Assembly (NCBI RefSeq): GCF_937903345.1
Contig: NZ_CALCZQ010000017.1
Coordinates: forward strand, 1 to 55,889
Reading direction: 5' to 3'
DNA: 55,889 nt
Origin: an uncultured Emticicia sp.
GTDB lineage: Bacteria; Bacteroidota; Bacteroidia; Cytophagales; Spirosomataceae
The notes below the pieces were generated by a model that was given only the letters and a program-made list of their open reading frames with translations, was not told the DNA's origin and searched no databases. Position 1 is the stretch's first letter; the number at the start of each line of letters is the position of its first letter. The position numbers were made by a program, and so were the translations under genes. Positions 16,016-23,841 of the stretch are shown here, piece after piece.

Positions 16016-17080
16016 TTGGAAACCAAGGCTTTTTCCGAAGTATTAATTCATTGGTATAACACCAATAAAAGAGACCTTCCTTGGCGAAAAACCAAAGACC
16101 CATACAGAATTTGGCTCTCTGAGGTTATTTTGCAACAAACTCGAGTGGCACAAGGTTCGCCATATTACGAAAAATTTGTAGAAACTTATCCAAACGTTAA
16201 GGCTTTGGCTTTGGCTGATGAACAAGACGTATTACGACTTTGGCAAGGTTTAGGATATTATTCGAGGGCTAGAAATATGTCTATTACGGCCAAAATCGTG
16301 GTAAAAGATTTTGATGGTATTTTTCCTAATAATTATAAGGGTCTGCTTAAATTAAAAGGTATTGGCCCTTATACTGCGGCGGCGATTGCCTCATTTGCTT
16401 TTGAAGAAAAGGTGGCGGTCGTTGATGGGAATGTTTTTAGAGTTTTGGCGAGAGTTTTTGGGATTGAAACCGATATTTCGAGCCATGAAGCAAAGAATGT
16501 TTTTAGCAAATTGGCTAATGAATTGATTTCAACTGAATCACCAAGTACTTATAATCAGGCAATTATGGAGTTTGGTGCAATTCACTGCACGTCCGTAAAT
16601 CCTGTTTGTAAGTTTTGTGTCTTTAATGAATCTTGCGTAGCAAACGCCAAGGGAATGCAATCGATTTTACCGATAAAATCAAAAAAAGTAAAAGTTCGGA
16701 ATCGTTTCTTTAATTATTTTGTAATTGAACTTAACGGCAAATTCTTAATGCACCAAAGATCCGAAGGTGATATTTGGACTGGGCTCAATGATTTTTATTT
16801 GGTAGAAAATGAAGAAAAATTTTCAGAACTTGATGAAATTAATAGTGACTTTTTGCAAGAAACGCTGTCTAAATCAATAATTAAGGGAAATTCAGAAAAA
16901 ATTAAACATATTTTAACCCATCAACTAATTGAAGCGAGATTTTGGCACCTTGTTTTGAATGAAGAAGTAGCCGTTCCCTTAGGATATGCGTTTTATTCAT
17001 CTGATGAGGTTGAGTCTTTACCCAAACCGATTTTGATAGAAAAGTATCTGAAAAGTTTTTGGTGTTCATTCAAAAAGTAG
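16016..17080 (+). CDS. mutY: A/G-specific adenine DNA glycosylase
   Basis: It removes adenine mispaired with 8-oxoguanine in base-excision repair. The 354-aa product has the normal MutY layout: a helix-hairpin-helix glycosylase core with catalytic Glu36 (LSEVILQQT) and Asp137 (VVDGNVFRV), and the 4Fe-4S cluster cysteines 191, 198, 201 and 207 in the C-x6-C-x2-C-x5-C spacing. A C-terminal Nudix-like domain (about 225-350) recognises 8-oxoG. The start is TTG at 16016: an in-frame stop lies immediately upstream and no ATG exists before the conserved FSEVLIHWY region. ssb follows 58 nt downstream on the same strand. Confidence 0.95.
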   Translation: METKAFSEVLIHWYNTNKRDLPWRKTKDPYRIWLSEVILQQTRVAQGSPYYEKFVETYPNVKALALADEQDVLRLWQGLGYYSRARNMSITAKIVVKDFDGIFPNNYKGLLKLKGIGPYTAAAIASFAFEEKVAVVDGNVFRVLARVFGIETDISSHEAKNVFSKLANELISTESPSTYNQAIMEFGAIHCTSVNPVCKFCVFNESCVANAKGMQSILPIKSKKVKVRNRFFNYFVIELNGKFLMHQRSEGDIWTGLNDFYLVENEEKFSELDEINSDFLQETLSKSIIKGNSEKIKHILTHQLIEARFWHLVLNEEVAVPLGYAFYSSDEVESLPKPILIEKYLKSFWCSFKK

Positions 17081-17138
17081 TTGTGATGTATCAAGTTTTT
17101 TATAAATTTACATACTATTCTTTAAACAATTTTATAAA

Positions 17139-17618
17139 ATGGCTGGAGTAAATAAAGTGATTTTATTGGGGAATCTTGGCTCAGACCCCGAAGTCAGAAC
17201 GCTTCCAAGTGGGGGTAAAGTTGTGACTTTTAGTATTGCTACCTCTGAAAGTTATACTAATAAAGAAGGGGTGCGTGTTGAACAAACCGAATGGCATAGA
17301 ATTGAACTTTGGGATAATTTGGCCAATATTGCCGAACAATATCTAAAAAAAGGTGACACAGCTTATATTGAAGGACGTATCAGGACCGAAAAATGGACTG
17401 ATAAAGAAAATATTGAAAGAACAACTGTTAAAATCAGAGCTAATTCATTGCAATTGGTTGGCGGACGCCGTAGCGGTATTGATGCTGCTGAATCTGGTGG
17501 GCAATCTAATAGTGGAAGCAGTGGTAGCTCAAATAATTACGCATCAAAAACTGCCCCAGTGCCATTGCCTCCACCACCCGATTTAGCTGGTGGAAATAGT
17601 GATGATTTACCGTTTTAA
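17139..17618 (+). CDS. ssb: Single-stranded DNA-binding protein
   Basis: It coats single-stranded DNA in replication, repair and recombination. The product is 159 aa. The OB-fold covers residues 1-110 (VNKVILLGNLGSDPEVRTLP, EWHRIELWDNLA, YIEGRIRTEKW), then a Gly/Ser/Pro-rich disordered linker and the acidic tip DDLPF that recruits partner proteins. It follows mutY, a pairing common in Bacteroidota, and may be co-transcribed with it. Confidence 0.96.
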   Translation: MAGVNKVILLGNLGSDPEVRTLPSGGKVVTFSIATSESYTNKEGVRVEQTEWHRIELWDNLANIAEQYLKKGDTAYIEGRIRTEKWTDKENIERTTVKIRANSLQLVGGRRSGIDAAESGGQSNSGSSGSSNNYASKTAPVPLPPPPDLAGGNSDDLPF

Positions 17619-17630
17619 AGTATAATATTT

Positions 17631-17669
17631 GGTTAAAACTTCCCCTCAAAATGAGGAGAAGTTTTAACC
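17631..17669. terminator. Hairpin between ssb and uvrB
   Basis: The long arms GGTTAAAACTT and AAGTTTTAACC enclose a CCCCTC/GAGGAG inner stem with one bulge. It lies 12 nt after the ssb stop and 37 nt beyond the convergent uvrB stop, so it can serve both. The T-run is weak. Confidence 0.65.
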
Positions 17670-17706
17670 TAAAACCAATCTTTTCTTCATTTGTTGCAGG
17701 TGTAAG

Positions 17707-19734
17707 TTAAGTTGCAGTACTTTTTACCTTCTCTCTCAACTGCCCAATTTCATCTCTGAATCGAGCAGCTTCTAAGAAATCCAAATCTTTGGCGGCACGC
17801 TCCATTTTTCTTTTGGTTTCTTCTATGAGCTTTTCGAGTTGAGATTTAGTCATGTAGCCCACAATTGGATCGGCGGCGAGCGATAATTGCTCAGGCTCAT
17901 TATAATACATTTTGGTTGTGGCCTTGCTATCCGCTATTGAAGTCTGCTCCATAATTGCTTCTCTTGATTTGAAGATAGTTTTGGGCGTAATTCCATTATC
18001 GGCATTGTATTCCATCTGAATTGCTCGGCGGCGATTGGTTTCATCAATTGCTTTTGCCATTGAGCCAGTCATGCGGTCGGCATACATTAAAACCTTGCCA
18101 TTTTCATTACGGGCAGCACGACCGATGGTTTGAATCAATGAGCGAATATCACGCAAGAAACCTTCTTTGTCAGCGTCCATTATTGCCACGAGCGATACTT
18201 CGGGTAAATCGAGACCTTCACGGAGTAAGTTTACTCCAACCAAAACATCAAAAACACCCAAACGCAAATCACGTAAGATTTCTACACGGTCGAAGGTTTT
18301 TACTTCTGAGTGAATATATCGACCTTTGATGCCCACTTTATCGAGGTATTTACTTAATTCTTCGGCCATTCTTTTGGTCAAAGTCGTAATCAAAACTCGC
18401 TCTTTTCGCTGAACTCTCAAGTTTATTTCTTCCAATAAATCATCAATTTGATTGATACTTGGACGAACTTCAATTTCAGGGTCGAGCAAGCCAGTTGGGC
18501 GAATGATTTGTTCGACCACAACGCCATCAGTCAAACGCACTTCATAGTCGGCTGGCGTCGCACTTACGAAAACCGTTTGCCCGACCATTTCTTCAAATTC
18601 TTGGAATTTTAGCGGGCGATTATCCATTGCCGATGGAAGTCGGAAACCGTATTCTACCAAAGATTCTTTGCGAGAGCGGTCGCCTCCCCACATGGCTCTG
18701 ATTTGTGGCATTGAAGCGTGACTTTCATCAACAACCATTAAATAATCTTGTGGGAAATAATCGAGCAAACAGAAAGGGCGTTGACCTGCTTGACGATTAT
18801 CAAAGTAACGTGAATAGTTTTCAATGCCCGAGCAATAACCCAATTCTCGCATCATTTCGAGGTCAAATTCTGTTCGTTCTTGAATCCTTTGAGCCTCTAA
18901 TAATCGACCATCTGACTCGAAATATTTAACTTGTTTCACCATTTCATCTTGAATTTGATGCATGGCGTTGGCCATTACGTCTCGACCAGTTACGAACAGA
19001 TTGGCCGGAAATATTGCAATTTGCTTTTCAGAACTTAATTTTTTGCCATTATTTGGGTCTATTCGTTGAATTTCTTCGATTTCATCGCCGAAAAATATAA
19101 ATCTAAAAGCAAAGTCAGCGTAGCTTGGGTAAAGGTCAACAGTATCTCCTTTTACTCTGAAAGTTCCACGAGTAAATTCGGCTTCGGTACGAGAGTATAA
19201 AATTTCGACCAGACGAAAAAGAAACTGATTGCGAGAAATAATCAATCCGACACCAATTTGTATGATACTACGTTTCATTTCGGTTGGATTTCCCGCACCA
19301 TAAATACACGAAACCGATGCAATAACAATGACATCTCGACGCCCCGACATCAAAGAAGAAACCGTTGAAAGGCGAAGTTTATCAATTTCTTCATTGACCA
19401 TGAGGTCTTTTTCTATATAAGTATTGGTTGTAGCAATGTATGCTTCGGGCTGGTAATAATCGTAATAAGAAATAAAATACTCAACGGCATTATCGGGAAA
19501 AAAACTTTTGAATTCGCCATAAAGTTGGGCTGCAAGAGTTTTATTATGACTCAAAATCAAAACCGGTCGGTCGAGTTGAGCAATTACGTTGGCAATAGTA
19601 AATGTTTTTCCTGATCCGGTTACCCCTAATAAAACCTGTGATTGCTCGCCTTTATTGATGCCATCAACGAGCTTGACAATTGCCTGCGGTTGGTCACCAG
19701 TGGGTTTGTAATCAGAAATGAGTTTATATGTCAT
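17707..19734 (-). CDS. uvrB: Excinuclease ABC subunit B
   Basis: This damage-verification helicase of nucleotide-excision repair receives DNA from UvrA and positions UvrC. The product is 675 aa, normal for UvrB. Walker A GVTGSGKT is at residues 37-44, followed by the beta-hairpin region (YYDYYQPEAYI), motif II DESHASMPQIR, motif VI QTIGRAARN, and a C-terminal UVR motif (LIEETKRKMERAAKDLDFLE) for UvrC contact. A start at 19773 would add 13 hydrophobic residues; the ATG at 19734 gives the family's usual MTYKLISDYKPTGDQP. It is monocistronic and convergent with ssb. Confidence 0.96.
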   Translation of the reverse strand: MTYKLISDYKPTGDQPQAIVKLVDGINKGEQSQVLLGVTGSGKTFTIANVIAQLDRPVLILSHNKTLAAQLYGEFKSFFPDNAVEYFISYYDYYQPEAYIATTNTYIEKDLMVNEEIDKLRLSTVSSLMSGRRDVIVIASVSCIYGAGNPTEMKRSIIQIGVGLIISRNQFLFRLVEILYSRTEAEFTRGTFRVKGDTVDLYPSYADFAFRFIFFGDEIEEIQRIDPNNGKKLSSEKQIAIFPANLFVTGRDVMANAMHQIQDEMVKQVKYFESDGRLLEAQRIQERTEFDLEMMRELGYCSGIENYSRYFDNRQAGQRPFCLLDYFPQDYLMVVDESHASMPQIRAMWGGDRSRKESLVEYGFRLPSAMDNRPLKFQEFEEMVGQTVFVSATPADYEVRLTDGVVVEQIIRPTGLLDPEIEVRPSINQIDDLLEEINLRVQRKERVLITTLTKRMAEELSKYLDKVGIKGRYIHSEVKTFDRVEILRDLRLGVFDVLVGVNLLREGLDLPEVSLVAIMDADKEGFLRDIRSLIQTIGRAARNENGKVLMYADRMTGSMAKAIDETNRRRAIQMEYNADNGITPKTIFKSREAIMEQTSIADSKATTKMYYNEPEQLSLAADPIVGYMTKSQLEKLIEETKRKMERAAKDLDFLEAARFRDEIGQLREKVKSTAT

Positions 19735-19887
19735 AATTTTGGGTATCAATATAAAAAGTTTATCTAAAAACAAACATAACTTTGGCTTAGAGAGTTTCTT
19801 TTGTTTTAAGAATTGTTGAGTTTAACGAATTAGGGATTAGTAATAAGATTTTGCTTATCATTGCAGTTCAATTTTATTCAATCAAAA

Positions 19888-21405
19888 ATGAAAAAAACAT
19901 TACTTTTATTAAGTTGTATTTACCAACTCTGTTTCTCTCAAAAACTAAAAATAGATACCCAAACTACCTACCAAACTATTCATAGTTTTGGGGCGTCAGA
20001 TTGTTGGTCGATGCAAATGGTGGGTGAAAATTATCCTGTTGAAAAACGAGAAAAAATTGCGAGTTTATTATTTAGCAAAGAACTCGACAAAGTAGGAAAT
20101 CCGAAAGGAATTGGGCTTTCGATGTGGCGATTCAACATCGGAGCGGGCAGCACGGAACAAGGAATTGATAGTAAAATTACGAATGAATGGCGTAGAGCAG
20201 AATGTTTTTTGGAGAATGGAAAATATAATTGGAACAAACAGCGTGGACAACAATGGTTTTTGGAAGCAGCCAAACGCCATGGTGTAGATTTTACTTTGGG
20301 TTTCTTGAATTCAGCCCCAGTTTCGATGACAAAAAACGGTTTGGCAATAGCCAGTGGCAAACTGGGCGATTGGAACTTTGATAAAACGAAAATTGATAAT
20401 TTTTCTGATTTTCTGGCGGAAGTTTCGGCAAAACTGAATTTTGATTATATCAGTCCATTCAACGAACCGCAGTGGGATTGGGGTCCGAAATCAAAATCGG
20501 GATTTGGCTCTCAAGAGGGAACGCCTATCAACAACGAAGATTTGGCTTGGGCAGTGCGGAAACTCGACACAAAAATGACCGAACGAAAATTAAACACAAA
20601 GCTTGTGATTACGGATGCCGCTCAGATTGATTATTTGTACAAATCGAAGACCAACCGTAGTGAAGTTGGGCAAGATAATCAAATTGAAAGTTTCTTTTCG
20701 GAGTCAAGTAAAAACTATGTTGGCAACTTAAATTCGGTTGAAAAACTGATTTGTGGGCATAGCTATTTTACAACTTCGCCGAGTAGCGAACTAATCGGCA
20801 AACGTCAAGAACTATTGGTTAAAATTCAGCAACAAAAAATCAATTATTGGCAGTCGGAGTATTGTATTTTGGGCGATAACGCTGGCGAAATTAAAGGTGG
20901 CAGACAAGATTTAGGCATGAAGACCGCTTTATACGTCGCCAAAGTTATTCACGCCGATTTGACATATGCCAATGCTTCAGCGTGGCATTGGTGGCTTTCA
21001 GTGAGTGCAAATGATTATAAGGATGGCTTGATTTATGTAGCCAACAATTTAGTAAAAGGAGAAAACGACAGCAATAAATTTGATAGTGAAATTTATGACT
21101 CAAAACTTCTTTGGGCATTTGGTAATTTTTCAAGATTCGTCAGGCCACAAATGCAGCGAATAAAAATCGAAACTGATAGTAAGGATTTGATGGTTTCAGC
21201 ATATAAAAGTGTAAAAGAGTTGGTGGTAGTGATTGTGAATCCTGCCCAAAATCAGCGAATCGAACTACCCAATCTTACAAAAAATCAAGTATTTGATACC
21301 TATACTACATCAAAAGATAAGAATTTAGCTCATTCCAGAATCAAAGGTAAGAGGATTGAATTACCTGCGGAGGCGGTGGTTACTTTGGTGGTGAAGTTGA
21401 GGTAG
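19888..21405 (+). CDS. Secreted glycoside hydrolase, GH30-like
   Basis: The product (505 aa) has a signal peptide (LCFSQ) and a clan GH-A barrel with C-terminal beta-sandwich typical of GH30. The family opening is present (THQTIHSFGASDCWSMQMVG style, here TYQTIHSFGASDCWS). The acid/base is probably Glu193 in PFNEPQWDW and the nucleophile Glu324 in NYWQSEYCIL. The closing beta-sandwich (KELVVVIVNPAQNQRIEL) fits. Members hydrolyse beta-linked glucans, xylans or beta-1,6-galactans; the GASDCW and WDWG context leans towards the endo-beta-1,6-galactanase-like subfamily, but this is only a lean. An upstream TTG at 19861 would add nine residues; the ATG at 19888 begins the signal peptide. No SusC/D pair is adjacent. 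Confidence 0.82.
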   Translation: MKKTLLLLSCIYQLCFSQKLKIDTQTTYQTIHSFGASDCWSMQMVGENYPVEKREKIASLLFSKELDKVGNPKGIGLSMWRFNIGAGSTEQGIDSKITNEWRRAECFLENGKYNWNKQRGQQWFLEAAKRHGVDFTLGFLNSAPVSMTKNGLAIASGKLGDWNFDKTKIDNFSDFLAEVSAKLNFDYISPFNEPQWDWGPKSKSGFGSQEGTPINNEDLAWAVRKLDTKMTERKLNTKLVITDAAQIDYLYKSKTNRSEVGQDNQIESFFSESSKNYVGNLNSVEKLICGHSYFTTSPSSELIGKRQELLVKIQQQKINYWQSEYCILGDNAGEIKGGRQDLGMKTALYVAKVIHADLTYANASAWHWWLSVSANDYKDGLIYVANNLVKGENDSNKFDSEIYDSKLLWAFGNFSRFVRPQMQRIKIETDSKDLMVSAYKSVKELVVVIVNPAQNQRIELPNLTKNQVFDTYTTSKDKNLAHSRIKGKRIELPAEAVVTLVVKLR

Positions 21406-21423
21406 AAGATTTGCTGTAGGAAG

Positions 21424-21460
21424 TTTAGAAATTTCGCACGGTATAAGTGCTATTTCTAAA
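21424..21460. repeat. Hairpin after the GH30 gene
   Basis: TTTAGAAAT pairs with ATTTCTAAA across an inner GCAC/GTGC stem. It lies 18 nt after the GH30 stop and is preceded by TGTAGGA, which recalls the dispersed 3'-end hairpins at 29514, 47131 and 50971. It may be a divergent member of that family or simply a terminator. Confidence 0.5.
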
Positions 21461-21482
21461 ATTCTATATAAATGTATGGAAC

Positions 21483-21516
21483 GTAATCTACAAATTTATA
21501 TAAATTTGTAGATTAC
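21483..21516. terminator. 34-bp perfect palindrome between convergent genes
   Basis: Two 17-nt arms (left arm GTAATCTACAAATTTAT) are exact reverse complements with no loop. The palindrome lies between the GH30 and M20 stops. It is likely a transcription terminator or a REP-like element; the length and absence of a spacer are unusual for a simple terminator. Confidence 0.6.
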
Positions 21517-21528
21517 ATCACCCTTTCT

Positions 21529-22815
21529 TTACTTCTTCTCAAAATAATCAACTGTTAAGTGGCAAAGGGCTTTCACGCCGAGGCCCAGACCGCTATCATC
21601 AATAAAGAAATCTGGCGTATGGTGTGGAGCTGCTGCAGTACTTCCGATTGGTTTTCCACCCAAAAAGAAGAAAAATGCAGGCACTTTTTTACCAAAGAAA
21701 CTAAAATCTTCTGCACCAGTGGCGAGCGAAGCCGTGAGGATATTTTCTTTTCCTGCTAAAGATGATAGAGTCGGACCCATCTTTTCCGTCAAAGTTGGGT
21801 CATTATAAGTGACAGGCACACCAATATTGATTTTTAAATCGGCAGTTGCACCTGCACTTTCTGCAATATTAGTCGCAATTTCTTGCATTCTTCTGTGTAT
21901 AAGTTTCTGTTGCGTTTCGCTGAAAGTTCTGATTGTGCCAATCATTGTTGCCTCTTCGGGAATAATATTACTTCTGATTCCCGCATTAAAAGCTCCAATC
22001 GTCACAATCGCAGGATTTTCTGTAATATCCACATTTCTGCTGATTATCGTTTGGTAAGCCATTACGATTTGTGAGCCAGTTACAATCGGGTCAACTCCAC
22101 TCCATGGACTGGCTCCGTGCGTTTGTTTGCCTTTGATTTTGAGTGTATAAGTGTCCGCAGCCGCCATTTCTGGGCCAGAACGGTATCGAATTTGTCCAAC
22201 ATTGGTCTGAGAATTAATGTGTAAACCAAAAGCTACATCAACTTTCGGGTTTTCCATAACTCCTTGATTTATCATCAAACCAGCTCCACCTTCTTCGCCC
22301 GCTGGTGCACCTTCTTCGGCTGGTTGAAAACAAAATTTTACCGTTCCTGACAAATCATTTTTCATTGAAGATAATACTTCCGCCACGCCCATCAAAATCG
22401 CTACGTGCGTATCGTGTCCGCAAGCATGCATTACGCCTGTTTTTTGGTTGTTGTATTCTGTCACAACATTAGATTTGAATGAAATATCCGCTCTTTCAGT
22501 TACAGGAAGTGCATCCATATCAGCTCTTAATAATACCACTGGCCCAGGTTTTCCACCTTTCAGAATTCCCACAACGCCCGTATAAGCTACTTTTTCTTGC
22601 ACTTCTATTCCGAGCGATTTTAAATGGGTAGCTATTTTTTCGGCAGTTTTAAATTCACGATTTCCAAGTTCTGGATTTTGGTGAATATCTCTTCTCCAAG
22701 TAACCACTTTTGAGTCGATAGATTCGGCTTTTGCATTAATTTTAGCTTTCAATGAGCTTTGTCCAAACGAACAAGTTACTGATAATGAAAGTGCTAATAA
22801 TAAGGGTCTTTTCAT
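21529..22815 (-). CDS. Secreted M20-family amidohydrolase
   Basis: This is a metal-dependent amidohydrolase of the M20D group (hippurate hydrolase/IAA-amino-acid hydrolase type) that cleaves N-acyl amino acids. The 428-aa product has a signal peptide (CSFGQ), so it acts outside the cytoplasm, unlike many homologues. Metal and catalytic motifs are RADMDALPV, MHACGHDTHVA and AEEGAPAGEEGG, and a dimerisation domain lies in the middle (TLKIKGKQTHGASPWSGVDP). A final His-metal segment (PHHTPDFFID) is present. An exact-consensus promoter lies 97 nt upstream, divergent from the pyrophosphatase promoter. The natural substrate is not evident. Confidence 0.88.
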   Translation of the reverse strand: MKRPLLLALSLSVTCSFGQSSLKAKINAKAESIDSKVVTWRRDIHQNPELGNREFKTAEKIATHLKSLGIEVQEKVAYTGVVGILKGGKPGPVVLLRADMDALPVTERADISFKSNVVTEYNNQKTGVMHACGHDTHVAILMGVAEVLSSMKNDLSGTVKFCFQPAEEGAPAGEEGGAGLMINQGVMENPKVDVAFGLHINSQTNVGQIRYRSGPEMAAADTYTLKIKGKQTHGASPWSGVDPIVTGSQIVMAYQTIISRNVDITENPAIVTIGAFNAGIRSNIIPEEATMIGTIRTFSETQQKLIHRRMQEIATNIAESAGATADLKINIGVPVTYNDPTLTEKMGPTLSSLAGKENILTASLATGAEDFSFFGKKVPAFFFFLGGKPIGSTAAAPHHTPDFFIDDSGLGLGVKALCHLTVDYFEKK

Positions 22816-22911
22816 TTGGTGATAAAATTTAGGTAAGTAAACTACTTTAATTTATTACTCAAACTTAACCATTCTTTATTTTCTTTAAAACTACTTGCTC
22901 AATATTTATTC

Positions 22912-22944
22912 CAAATATAAAAACCAACCAAGTAAAACTGCAAA
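22912..22944 (-). promoter_or_regulatory. Bacteroidota-type promoter for the M20 amidohydrolase
   Basis: On the minus strand TTTG (22944-22941), a 21-nt spacer and TATATTTG (22919-22912) match the consensus exactly. The leader would be about 90 nt. It is divergent from the promoter at 22996-23027. Confidence 0.72.
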
Positions 22945-22995
22945 ACCAGTAGTATTCTTATATATGTTGTACAAGTGTTAATATCGGCCATCAAA

Positions 22996-23027
22996 TTTGC
23001 CAAATCCTTCTTTATTGCGTTCCTTTG
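22996..23027 (+). promoter_or_regulatory. Likely promoter for inorganic pyrophosphatase
   Basis: TTTG (22996-22999), a 20-nt spacer and TTCCTTTG (23020-23027) fit the Bacteroidota consensus with one mismatch (A to T at the second base of the -7 box). The ATG of ppa follows 23 nt later. Confidence 0.55.
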
Positions 23028-23050
23028 ATTAAAATTTCAATTCTTAGACG

Positions 23051-23668
23051 ATGAAACCAGTTTACAAAGCACACCCGTGGCATGGAATATCGGTGGGAGA
23101 TAATGCCCCAGAAAAAGTTACAGTATTTGTCGAAATTGTACCGTCAGATACTATTAAATATGAAATAGATAAAGAATCGGGTTATTTAAAAATAGACCGT
23201 CCACAAAAATACTCCAATATAATTCCTTCACTTTACGGATTTATTCCCCAAACATATTGTGGTGAAGAAGTAGCAAAACTCGCTCGTGAGCGTGGCTCTG
23301 ATAAAGTACAAGAAGGCGATGGTGACCCATTAGATATTTGTGTGCTTTCCAGCCACCATATTCCGCATGGTGATATTTTATTGCAGGCTATTCCTATTGG
23401 TGGACTATGTTTGCTCGATAAAGGTGAAGCCGATGACAAAATCATTGCGGTTTTGGTTGATGATCCGATTTATCAAAAATTTGCGGATATTAGTGAACTT
23501 CCAGAAGCTATTCTTACTCGTTTGAAGCACTATTTCTTGACATATAAGAGCTTACCAGACGAGAAAAACGCCATCGAAATCTCGAATGTTTATGGCCGTG
23601 CAGATGCCCATGATGTAATCCGTAAATCCATGATGGATTACCGTGATTTGATTTTCAAACCGATTTAA
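23051..23668 (+). CDS. ppa: Inorganic pyrophosphatase (family I)
   Basis: It hydrolyses pyrophosphate from biosynthesis and so drives those reactions forward. The 205-aa product carries the family I signature EGDGDPLDICV at residues 88-98 with Asp90, Asp92 and Asp95 as metal ligands. YGFIPQTYC and DDPIYQKF segments also fit. It is cytosolic, with no signal peptide, monocistronic, with its own promoter and terminator. Confidence 0.95.
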   Translation: MKPVYKAHPWHGISVGDNAPEKVTVFVEIVPSDTIKYEIDKESGYLKIDRPQKYSNIIPSLYGFIPQTYCGEEVAKLARERGSDKVQEGDGDPLDICVLSSHHIPHGDILLQAIPIGGLCLLDKGEADDKIIAVLVDDPIYQKFADISELPEAILTRLKHYFLTYKSLPDEKNAIEISNVYGRADAHDVIRKSMMDYRDLIFKPI

Positions 23669-23686
23669 GATTAATTTTTAAATGAT

Positions 23687-23720
23687 AAAGACTATTGAGA
23701 AAACTTAGTGGTCTTTTTTG
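23687..23720 (+). terminator. Intrinsic terminator of ppa
   Basis: A 13-bp stem starting AAAGAC and closing GTCTTT, with three G-U pairs and an AAAA loop, is followed by a six-T run. It starts 18 nt after the ppa stop. Confidence 0.7.
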
Positions 23721-23782
23721 TTAATTTGTCGACAAGCACAAAAATCTATATTCTTCTTTCTAAATTTTTAATTAAAAAGCTG

Positions 23783-23790
23783 TACCTTTG
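23783..23790 (+). promoter_or_regulatory. Probable -7 box of the RluB-like gene
   Basis: TACCTTTG is an exact TAnnTTTG box. The nearest -33 candidate is TTTC at 23757-23760 with a 22-nt spacer, so only the -7 half is firm. The leader to the ATG at 23842 is about 45 nt. Confidence 0.5.
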
Positions 23791-23841
23791 GTATTGATAA
23801 TCAATTAGTTATTTAATTACAGCAGTGATGCTGCAAATCCA

